A stretch of DNA of 64,000 nt from Nocardioides allogilvus. Lineage in GTDB: Bacteria; Actinomycetota; Actinomycetes; Propionibacteriales; Nocardioidaceae. Each line of letters starts with the position of its first letter. Position 1 is the first letter of the stretch. A model generated the notes under the pieces. It was not told the DNA's origin. It searched no databases and saw only the letters and a program-made list of their open reading frames with translations. Below, one piece after another: positions 34,395-40,601 of the stretch. The stretch is from the NCBI RefSeq assembly GCF_003047285.1, contig NZ_PZYX01000003.1, positions 62,001 through 126,000 on the forward strand, written 5' to 3'. The position numbers were made by a program, and so were the translations under genes.

Positions 34395-34871
34395 CTACAG
34401 CGCCTTCTCGATCTCCTCGGCCAGCTTGGCCGGCTCGGTCGTGGGCGAGTAGCGCGAGATCACGGTGCCGTCGCGGCCGACCAGGAACTTCGTGAAGTTC
34501 CAGTTGACCCGGCCGCCGAGCAGGCCGCCCTTCTGCTTGCGCAGCCATTTGTAGAGCGGGTGCGCGCCCTTGCCGTTGACCTCGATCTTCGCGAACAGCG
34601 GGAAGTCGACGCCGAAGTTGCGCTCGCAGAACGACGCGATCTCGTCCTCGGCCGCCGGCTCCTGGTGGCCGAACTGGTCGCACGGGAAGCCCAGGACGGT
34701 GAACCCGTCGGGGCCGTACTTGTCCTGCAGCTCCTGCAGGCCCTTGTACTGCGGTGTGAAGCCGCACTTGGAGGCGGTGTTCACGACGAGCACCACCTGA
34801 CCGTCGTACGCCGACAGGTCGGTCTCGGAGCCGTCGATGGCGCGGGCAGAGAAGTCCTTGATGGTGGTCAC
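34395..34871 (-). CDS. Glutathione-peroxidase-family thiol peroxidase (Cys type)
   Basis: A 158-aa cytosolic peroxidase reducing hydroperoxides, probably with thioredoxin or mycoredoxin in an actinobacterium. The peroxidatic Cys36 lies in NTASKCGFTPQY, the second conserved Cys in GFPCDQFG, and the catalytic Trp/Asn in NWNFTKFLV. Length is typical of bacterial BsaA/BtuE proteins. It lies 35 bp downstream of the nitroreductase gene in the same orientation and may be cotranscribed with it. Confidence 0.9.
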   Translation of the reverse strand: MTTIKDFSARAIDGSETDLSAYDGQVVLVVNTASKCGFTPQYKGLQELQDKYGPDGFTVLGFPCDQFGHQEPAAEDEIASFCERNFGVDFPLFAKIEVNGKGAHPLYKWLRKQKGGLLGGRVNWNFTKFLVGRDGTVISRYSPTTEPAKLAEEIEKAL

Positions 34872-34906
34872 GTCGGTCCTTCGTCGTGGCGGGGAAAGAG
34901 GATTGG

Positions 34907-35545
34907 TCAGGCCCAGGGCTCGAGGAACGTGCCGGCCCGCGCGATCTCGTCGAGGCCGCGTCGCTCACGCGGTCGCTCGTCGCGGGCGGCGGTGCGCTCG
35001 TCCACCGACGCGGGGTCGCCCTGGACGCCCACCGCGATGCCGGTGAGCAGCACGTGGGTGGCCGGGAGGCCGAGGTCGGCGGCGAGCGCCTCGTGGTCGA
35101 AGCCGGCGAACTGGTGGGAGTGCAGCCCCATCGACCGCGCCTGCAGGGTGAGGTGGGCGGCGGCCTGCCCCACGTCGTAGAGGGCGTAGTCGCTGTAGGC
35201 GGGCGCGTCGGCGTCGTTGCCGGTGAGCACGTGGGCGGCGGTGACGAACACCACCGAGGCGCGGGGCACCCAGCCGGAGTTGCCCCGGCTCAGGTGCGGC
35301 ACCAGCCGGTCGTGGTTGGCCGAGCCACGCTCGCAGACGAAGAACACCCACGGCTGCGAGTTGCCGGCCGAGGGCGCCCACTGCGCGGCGTGCAGCAGCT
35401 GGTCGATCTCGGCGCGGGTGAGCGTGTGCGCGTCGTCGTACACGCTCGGGCTCCACCGCGACCGCAACGGCTCGGACAGGTCCTCGGCACCGGGCTGCGG
35501 GGCGCGGACGAGGACGTCGAGCGGGGCATCGAGGTCGCTGGACAT
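34907..35545 (-). CDS. Nitroreductase-family FMN oxidoreductase
   Basis: A 212-aa flavoprotein of the nitroreductase fold. It has the FMN-binding start RSRWSPSVYDDAHTLTRAEI, WAPSAGNSQPWVFFV and the dimer/FMN region YALYDVGQAAAHLTLQARSM. It probably reduces nitroaromatics, quinones or flavins with NAD(P)H. ATG 35545 is the best start; a longer frame has no support. It is divergent from the secreted metalloprotease gene with 91 bp between starts. Confidence 0.82.
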   Translation of the reverse strand: MSSDLDAPLDVLVRAPQPGAEDLSEPLRSRWSPSVYDDAHTLTRAEIDQLLHAAQWAPSAGNSQPWVFFVCERGSANHDRLVPHLSRGNSGWVPRASVVFVTAAHVLTGNDADAPAYSDYALYDVGQAAAHLTLQARSMGLHSHQFAGFDHEALAADLGLPATHVLLTGIAVGVQGDPASVDERTAARDERPRERRGLDEIARAGTFLEPWA

Positions 35546-35636
35546 GTCTCCCAGTATCCGGGGGCTGCCAACGAAGGGGTGTGCGGGCCGCTCCCCGTGG
35601 GACACCATGGTAGCCACGCCAACACCTGGGGGATCC

Positions 35637-36719
35637 ATGACTCACCGCAAGCGCCTCAGCGCGCTCGCCCTCGTCGCCGTGCTGAGCCTCGTGCTCACCA
35701 GCTTCGTCGGCCCGCCCGCCCACGCGGGCAAGGCCAGGACCAAGGGGAAGGTCAGCTACGGCACGACCTCCTGGACGGCCGGGGCGTCCGGCTATGCGAT
35801 CAAGGGCAAGGCGAGCGGCCGCAAGGGGCGCTCGGTGCGGCTGCAGGTCAAGTGGGCCGACGGCTGGCACACGATCGACAAGGTCAGGACGAAGAAGAAG
35901 GGCACGTTCTCGATCACGGGCGACCTCGACTGGTACGGCACCCACAAGCTGCGCGTCTGGCTGCCGCAGACCCGGCGTGACCGCGCCAGGGCGTTCAAGG
36001 CGAAGAAGTTCAAGATCGCGGTGCCCTGGGTCCCTCGCGGCTCGACCTCGTCCTACCTCCGGATGAGCTACGAGGGCATCAACTTCCAGTGGGACCCCTG
36101 CCGGACGATCAAGTACCGCATCAACCCCGGCTACGCCGGTGAGGGCGTCATCCCCTTCACCCAGGCCGCGGTCGAGCTGCTCGAGCGGGCGACCGGCTTC
36201 GAGACGAAGTACGTCGGCACCACCACCTCCGTGCCCGCCTCGCGCCAGCCCTACCAGAAGGGCACCGACATGGTCATCGCGTGGTCGCACCAGAGCGACT
36301 ACCCCGACCTGGTGCAGGCCGTCGGCCTCGGCGGCCCCGGCGACCTCAAGCCCGCGCGGCGCAGGTCCAACAACAAGGTCGTGCTGGACATCCGGCGTCC
36401 GGGCGTGACGATGAACATGGCGTACGCCGCCACGTACCCGTTCACCTTCGACGATCCGACCACCGAGCCGATGGGGCTGGTGCTGGTCCACGAGCTGGGG
36501 CACGCGTTCGGGCTCGAGCACTTCGCGGACAACATCCAGGTCATGCACCCGGGCGACCGCCCGCCGGGGCCGACGGGCTACCACTCGACGTACGAAGCGG
36601 GCGACCTCGCCGGCTTCCGCGCCCAAGGCGCCCAGGGCGGCTGCCTCAAGCCCTACCGCAACCGGGGCCGCTGGTCCGCGATCGATCTCGACGCGATCCC
36701 GGACTTCACACGGGAGTGA
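35637..36719 (+). CDS. Secreted matrixin-like zinc metalloprotease
   Basis: A 360-aa exported protein. A Sec signal peptide ends near PPAHAG (residue 30). A basic beta-rich segment of about 110 residues follows, then a metzincin domain with HELGHAFGLEH, the three-His zinc site HExxHxxGxxH, and a downstream Met-turn candidate in IQVMHPGD. It is related to matrixin/M10-like predicted proteases of actinobacteria. The N-terminal domain may bind cell wall or matrix. ATG 35637 follows a GGGGGATCC stretch. A strong terminator follows. Confidence 0.83.
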   Translation: MTHRKRLSALALVAVLSLVLTSFVGPPAHAGKARTKGKVSYGTTSWTAGASGYAIKGKASGRKGRSVRLQVKWADGWHTIDKVRTKKKGTFSITGDLDWYGTHKLRVWLPQTRRDRARAFKAKKFKIAVPWVPRGSTSSYLRMSYEGINFQWDPCRTIKYRINPGYAGEGVIPFTQAAVELLERATGFETKYVGTTTSVPASRQPYQKGTDMVIAWSHQSDYPDLVQAVGLGGPGDLKPARRRSNNKVVLDIRRPGVTMNMAYAATYPFTFDDPTTEPMGLVLVHELGHAFGLEHFADNIQVMHPGDRPPGPTGYHSTYEAGDLAGFRAQGAQGGCLKPYRNRGRWSAIDLDAIPDFTRE

Positions 36720-36732
36720 TGGACTGAAATGC

Positions 36733-36762
36733 ACGAAGGCCCCGGGTGACCGGGGCCTTCGT
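36733..36762 (+). terminator. Intrinsic terminator
   Basis: A perfect 13-bp stem (ACGAAGGCCCCGG with its complement) with a GTGA loop, 14 bp after the metalloprotease stop and followed by CTATGTGT. It marks the end of the conserved segment before the accessory island. Confidence 0.9.
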
Positions 36763-36908
36763 CTATGTGTGAGGTGTTTGCGTAACTCGCTGACCTGCGA
36801 GAACGCTGTGCCTTCGAGAGCCCGATCCTGCGGTAGTCGTCGGCAAATCCTATGGCCCCGGGGCCGAACTGCGTGATGATCCGCGCGGGTTAGCGGCGCG
36901 CGAGGCTG
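36763..36908. other. Intergenic stretch at left edge of island
   Basis: No open frame with coding features is seen in this 146-bp stretch. It contains the small hairpin CTCGC-TGACCT-GCGAG (about 36787-36802) and a perfect 12-bp palindrome GGCCCCGGGGCC (36854-36865). No copy of the tRNA-Leu end was found here. Confidence 0.5.
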
Positions 36909-37307
36909 TTACTTCGGCTGCAAGAACTCCAGCCGGTTGCCGTTGTTGTCCTCGGTGTAGAAGCGGCGCATGCCGGGGAAATCGTCATCCCACGTCATGG
37001 GCCAATCGTGCTCGGTGAGCCGCTGCGCTAGCGCGTCGATGTCTGAAACGAGCAGGCCGGGGTGGGCCTTCTTCTGCGGCTTGAAGTCCGCCTCCACTCC
37101 GAGGTGGATCTCCAGCCGGTCGGCGCGCACCCACAGCCCGCCGCGAGCGGCGAGTACCGGCGGCTTCTGGACCTCGGTGAGGCCGAGGACCCCGACGTAG
37201 AACTCACGGCAGGCTTCCTCGCCGTGGGGAGGCAACGCCAACTGCACGTGGTGCAGACCGAAGTTGAAGTCGGTCGTCTGTGCAAGGTCTTCGTAGCGCT
37301 GGCTCAT
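36909..37307 (-). CDS. VOC (glyoxalase/bleomycin-resistance fold) protein
   Basis: A 132-aa vicinal-oxygen-chelate protein. It has paired beta-alpha-beta-beta-beta modules beginning LHHVQLALPPHGEEACREFY and ending RFYTEDNNGNRLEFLQ, with His20 and the late Glu as likely metal ligands. It could be a dioxygenase, a lyase or an antibiotic-binding protein. This sub-type is common near mobile regions. It is the first gene inside the accessory island, and its role in it is unknown. Confidence 0.82.
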   Translation of the reverse strand: MSQRYEDLAQTTDFNFGLHHVQLALPPHGEEACREFYVGVLGLTEVQKPPVLAARGGLWVRADRLEIHLGVEADFKPQKKAHPGLLVSDIDALAQRLTEHDWPMTWDDDFPGMRRFYTEDNNGNRLEFLQPK

Positions 37308-37369
37308 GCGGGGCTCCCAAGTGTCTTGATGTCAAGAGTTCCAGAGTAGCCGAGCAATCGGACAGGTCA

Positions 37370-37532
37370 GTGCCGGGCAGGACGGTCAGGGTCCGGCGTT
37401 GCGGAGGTTGCCGAGGACGCGTTCGAGGCAGCGAGGTGGGTGAGGAGCATGGGCCGGTCTCCTCGGATGACTTTGCCTAGGACTGAGTCGCTGACTCCGG
37501 ATGCCGTGCTCAGGGCGTCTTGGGTGAGGTTG
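37370..37532 (-). pseudogene. Truncated, frameshifted copy of the HTH gene at 38721
   Basis: About 163 bp closely matching 38705-38869, which is the 3' end of the HTH gene plus 16 bp beyond its stop. The recoverable reading is LTQDALSTASGVSDSVLGKV then IRGDRPMLLTHLAA, after which a one-base deletion relative to the intact copy shifts the frame. The N-terminal two thirds are missing. Its right end overlaps the last codons and stop of the HAD gene. Together with the intact copy it brackets the HAD/SnoaL-like pair as a direct repeat. Confidence 0.85.
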
Positions 37533-38262
37533 CTTCGGACATGATCGCGGCAGCCGCCTCTGCGACCGAGGCAACGAGAAGGTCCGCATGGGCTGCGTCT
37601 TGGGTCGGCTCGGCTCCAGAGATCAGGGCGGTCCGAAGCCCGACGCCTGCACCGCCTACGACATCGAGTTCAAGGCTGTCGCCGATCATCCATCCGTCCA
37701 ACGGGCATTCAAGACGCGCGGCAAGCGCATGGAAGATGCCCGGTGAGGGCTTACGAATGCCGACCTCCTCCGAGATCACCCAAGCATCGACGAGTGAATC
37801 GAGGCCGAGTTGGCGGATCTTTCCTTCTTGGTTGTCGACCATGCCGTTCGTGACAATGCCAACCCTCCAACCGGTGGCACGCAACGCGACCAACGCCTCA
37901 CGGTCGGCATCGGTGCACGTGACGAGTTCGGGCATGCGTTGGCGGTAGTTCGCCCAGACCTCATCGGGATCAAGGCCGAGGTCATGGGTACGTACCAGTT
38001 CGTTGAAGACCTCGCCCTTCGGACGACGTTGGGTGAGGGCAAGCGCCACCGCCGCGACATCGGCGGTCAGACCACGGGACCGGATGAACTCGGTGGCCCA
38101 ACGCCTTGCCGCGCCTTCCTGGTCAACAAGGGTTCCGTCGAGGTCGAGAGCCACCATGCGCACCCGCGACAGTCTGCTCTGTCGGACCCTACGAACGCCA
38201 TCCGACAGTGACCGCTCATCGGCATGTCCGGATGCCCGAGTCACGGCAGATGAGTGCGTCAT
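37510..38262 (-). CDS. HAD-superfamily hydrolase (phosphatase-like)
   Basis: A 250-aa HAD hydrolase, probably a small-molecule phosphatase. Motif I is VALDLDGTLVD (about residues 37-47), motif II is IVTNGMVDN, motif III Lys is in IRKPSPGIF and motif IV is MIGDSLELDVVGG. All four catalytic motifs are intact. ATG 38262 overlaps the stop of the SnoaL-like gene (ATGA). The last seven or so residues are encoded inside the duplicated HTH fragment, so the natural C-terminus was probably replaced there. Confidence 0.85.
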   Translation of the reverse strand: MTHSSAVTRASGHADERSLSDGVRRVRQSRLSRVRMVALDLDGTLVDQEGAARRWATEFIRSRGLTADVAAVALALTQRRPKGEVFNELVRTHDLGLDPDEVWANYRQRMPELVTCTDADREALVALRATGWRVGIVTNGMVDNQEGKIRQLGLDSLVDAWVISEEVGIRKPSPGIFHALAARLECPLDGWMIGDSLELDVVGGAGVGLRTALISGAEPTQDAAHADLLVASVAEAAAAIMSEATSPKTP

Positions 38263-38630
38263 GACAACCTCGGACCGGCGTGACCGGCTAGGCACTTCCA
38301 GTCGCCGTTCAACCGTACCCAGACCTGCGTCATCGGCATGCGGAAGGCTTCGGCGTTGTCGCCTGCCATGACGACATCCTTCACCTGCGCGTACAGCACG
38401 GCGGTCTCACCAACGATGACGACTTCAGGGTCCACGAGGTCCTGGGACCGCCAGACCGTGTGTCCTTGGGTGTTCCGGCGAACGTACTCCGTGCGGTCAT
38501 AGGTCTCGCCGACGTGCGCCGTCCACCTGAAGTCTTCGTGTAGAAGTTCCGCAAGCCGCGAAGCATCGCCGTCTGCGAGGGCTGCCGCTCGTGCCTCGGC
38601 GGCTTCGATGACCTGCTCCACTGAATCCAT
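38259..38630 (-). CDS. SnoaL/NTF2-like protein (DUF4440 type)
   Basis: A 123-aa cone-fold protein of the NTF2-like superfamily. It starts SVEQVIEAAEARAAALADGD, followed by LAELLHEDFRWTAHVGETYD and a terminal TQVWVRLNGDWKCLAGHAG typical of DUF4440. It is translationally coupled to the HAD gene by an ATGA overlap. Function is unknown, and many relatives are small isomerases or ligand-binding proteins. ATG 38630 is chosen; ATG 38675 is an in-frame alternative. The ribosome-binding site is weak in both cases. Confidence 0.78.
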   Translation of the reverse strand: MDSVEQVIEAAEARAAALADGDASRLAELLHEDFRWTAHVGETYDRTEYVRRNTQGHTVWRSQDLVDPEVVIVGETAVLYAQVKDVVMAGDNAEAFRMPMTQVWVRLNGDWKCLAGHAGPRLS

Positions 38631-38704
38631 ATAGAAAAGGGTGTCACGTTGCCCGGACAGGACGCGTCCGATCATCGGCTTGTCCGGATACTCCGTTGCC
38701 AACG

Positions 38705-38869
38705 GTGCCGGGCAGGACGGTCAGGGTCCGGCGTTGCGGAGGTTGCCGAGGACGCGTTCGAGTGCGGCGAGGTGGGTGAGGAGGAGGGGCCGGTCTCCTC
38801 GGATGACTTTGCCGAGGACGGAGTCGCTGATTCCGGATGCCGTGCTTAGTGCGTCTTGGGTGAGGTTGC
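38705..38869. repeat. Intact copy of ~164-bp direct repeat
   Basis: This covers the C-terminal coding third of the HTH gene and 16 bp past its stop, matching 37370-37532 with about ten differences and one indel. The two copies are 1.3 kb apart and enclose the HAD and SnoaL-like genes. Confidence 0.88.
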
Positions 38870-39038
38870 GGGGGACCATCTTCACCCGTGTCCTGAGGAC
38901 GATGTCGTGCTGGATTTTGGCGGCGGCGAGTTCAATCTCTTCCTCGCGTGTGTTCGCTGAGTGCCAGTCGGTTTCTGCGTCCTTGCCGAATTTGTAGTCG
39001 GGCTTGGCCCATTTGCGGGGCGGGCGTGACAGGGACAC
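38721..39038 (-). CDS. Small helix-turn-helix protein
   Basis: About 105 aa, with a C-terminal HTH-like segment NLTQDALSTASGISDSVLGK followed by VIRGDRPLLLTHLAALERVL. This matches the XRE pattern of a positioning helix, a Ser/Gly turn and a recognition helix. The N-terminal part is polar (DYKFGKDAETDWHSANTREE). The start is uncertain: GTG 39038 is taken, and a longer TTG frame runs into the 39101-39141 hairpin. A broken copy of its 3' end lies at 37370. It may regulate the island genes. Confidence 0.6.
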   Translation of the reverse strand: MSLSRPPRKWAKPDYKFGKDAETDWHSANTREEEIELAAAKIQHDIVLRTRVKMVPRNLTQDALSTASGISDSVLGKVIRGDRPLLLTHLAALERVLGNLRNAGP

Positions 39039-39100
39039 CCGACAGACCGTAGGCGGGTGCCTCCCGACTGGCGGGCCTTCACCGGTTGCCTGCGTGCGTT

Positions 39101-39141
39101 TCTGCTCAGGTTGGACGGCTTTTGCGGCCAACCTGAGCAGA
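39101..39141. repeat. Perfect 14-bp inverted repeat (hairpin)
   Basis: TCTGCTCAGGTTGG (39101-39114) and CCAACCTGAGCAGA (39128-39141) are exact complements with a 13-nt T-rich loop. It lies between the two HTH genes and outside confident coding sequence. It could be a terminator for neither or both neighbours, a protein-binding site, or a recombination substrate. Confidence 0.75.
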
Positions 39142-39248
39142 TTCTCTACAAGTCGTTCAAGGGGTGCTCGAAGTGCGCCCTCGTGACGAATCCATCTCCC
39201 CTGATTGCGTGGGATCTTGCTGACCGGGCTGCGCTCCGGTGTGCCGGG

Positions 39249-39551
39249 TCACCCGGACTCGTCGGCTTGCCCGTGGTCGGCGGCGATGCCGGTGGGCCAG
39301 AGGTTGGTGCTGAGTCCGGCTTCGAGTCTGGCGATGGTGCGGAGGTCGGGCCAGGTGGCTCCGTTGAGGACATCCGCGATGGTCGTGTGGTCGACGCCCG
39401 TGGCCTGTTTGGCGTCACGCAGGCTCATCCCGGTGAGGGCGGCGCGGAGGTTGAGGGCGAGTCGTCGGGCGGTCTCGACGTCCGGTTCGGTGGAGGGAGT
39501 GTCGGGCCAACCGGGGACCAGTTCGGCGGGCGAGGAGCGGACGGGGCGGGC
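39249..39551 (-). CDS. XRE-family HTH regulator
   Basis: A DNA-binding protein with a clear XRE domain in the C-terminal two thirds. It reads ETARRLALNLRAALTGMSLR, then DAKQATGVDHTTIADVLNGA, followed by WPDLRTIARLEAGL, i.e. helices 1-4 with the recognition helix at DHTTIADVL. GTG 39551 gives 100 aa. A TTG at 39656 would add 35 low-complexity residues and overlap the palindrome at 39639-39660. It is divergent from the recombinase-like gene, so it probably represses that operon and itself through that palindrome (inference). Confidence 0.7.
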   Translation of the reverse strand, partial: ARPVRSSPAELVPGWPDTPSTEPDVETARRLALNLRAALTGMSLRDAKQATGVDHTTIADVLNGATWPDLRTIARLEAGLSTNLWPTGIAADHGQADESG

Positions 39552-39638
39552 CACGGGTCCACCGTAGGCCGGGTTCGGCTCCGTGCGGTGGAAGCGGGCG
39601 TCGGAGGCATCACGCCCGTTGTCGGTGCCTTCAGCAAC

Positions 39639-39660
39639 ACTGTTGGTGTCAACCAACAGT
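39639..39660. promoter_or_regulatory. 9-bp inverted repeat, candidate XRE operator
   Basis: ACTGTTGGT (39639-39647) and ACCAACAGT (39652-39660) are exact complements separated by GTCA, and the match resumes outside with CAAC/GTTG. It sits between the divergent XRE regulator and the recombinase-like gene, 15 bp before the latter's GTG. Length and symmetry fit an XRE dimer site. Confidence 0.6.
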
Positions 39661-39674
39661 CCGTTGTCGACAAG

Positions 39675-40601
39675 GTGGCCCTAACCATCAAGTCCTACAC
39701 ACCGGACCTACCAGGCGAACACTGGGCGCAGATTGCTCCGTTCGTCCGGCAGGCCGTATCCGCATGCGAACAGAAGACGCCCTACTCGGCGCGGGAACTG
39801 CTCGTCGCTTCAGCGCGCCACATTCATTGGTGCTGGCAAACCGCCGGGCTGCCCCTCGAACTTGACGTGGTGTTCCGCCGCGAGGTGATTGCGGAGTACA
39901 TCGCCCACGGGTGCTCCCACATGAGCCGCGCCTCAGCAGGGAACCGGCGGTCCCAGTTGCTGCGCATGTCCGAGTTGCTCCTCGGGCCTGCCCATCAAGT
40001 GACCCGGCTTGCGCCCCTTCCACCACCCGACCCGACCTCGCCGTACAGCCCCGCTGAAACGGTCATGCTCCGGTCGTGGGCGGACGGACAGAAGACGACC
40101 TACCGGCGCGTCAACTGCCACGTCCTGTTGGGCCTTGGCATGGGGGCCGGGCTGTCCGCCTCTGAGGTCATCGACGTGCAAGCCCGCCACGTCCACATCG
40201 ACGACGACGGTGTCCTCATCGAAGTGTCAGGCATCCGCGCTCGCGTCGTGCCCGTTCTGACCGAGTGGGAACCAGTTCTCGCCCAGATCGCGTCGGCAGC
40301 CATCCGGCCCGACCTGTACTTGTTCCGGCCCACCCGCGAGAAGACCCACAAGAACCTGATCGGCAACTTCGTCGACAAGACCAGCCCCGGTCGGGTGCGG
40401 GCGAACACACAACGGATGCGGTCCACGTGGATTGTGACCCAACTGACCGCTGGTACTCCTCCGAAGGTGCTTGTGGAGGCCGCTGGGGTGGACTCGCTGG
40501 AAGCGCTGACCCGGTTCTTGAGGTTCGTTCCTGACGTTGACCCGGCCCAAGCCCGCCGGGCACTGCGTGACGCATACCGCCACGAGGACCCGTTGCCGTG
40601 A
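39675..40601 (+). CDS. Tyrosine-recombinase-like protein lacking catalytic residues
   Basis: About 308 aa with an N-terminal helical SAM-like DNA-binding region (RELLVASARHIHWCWQTAGL) and a C-terminal domain resembling tyrosine recombinases. Box I reads GAGLSASEVIDVQARHVHID where GLRxSE is expected, so the first catalytic Arg is replaced. The box II HxxR is QRMR, keeping only Arg. The tyrosine position near TRFLRF is Phe. It is likely a DNA-binding partner rather than an active integrase. GTG 39675 is tentative with a weak ribosome-binding site. It overlaps the transposase-like gene by GTGA. Confidence 0.6.
   Translation: MALTIKSYTPDLPGEHWAQIAPFVRQAVSACEQKTPYSARELLVASARHIHWCWQTAGLPLELDVVFRREVIAEYIAHGCSHMSRASAGNRRSQLLRMSELLLGPAHQVTRLAPLPPPDPTSPYSPAETVMLRSWADGQKTTYRRVNCHVLLGLGMGAGLSASEVIDVQARHVHIDDDGVLIEVSGIRARVVPVLTEWEPVLAQIASAAIRPDLYLFRPTREKTHKNLIGNFVDKTSPGRVRANTQRMRSTWIVTQLTAGTPPKVLVEAAGVDSLEALTRFLRFVPDVDPAQARRALRDAYRHEDPLP

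Noticed and set aside
36763..36908. Possible attachment site duplicating the tRNA-Leu 3' end at the left edge of the island
   Set aside because: The best match is only 8 bases (GCGCGAGG near 36898), which is expected by chance in this composition.
37386..37589. Possible short gene reading through the duplicated HTH fragment
   Set aside because: Compared with the intact copy it lacks the N-terminal part and has a one-base deletion, so it is annotated as a pseudogene.
39057..39674. N-terminal extension of the recombinase-like protein from 39057
   Set aside because: The extension is Gly/Val-rich, runs opposite the XRE gene and across the 39101 hairpin, and lacks domain features. It is an antisense frame.
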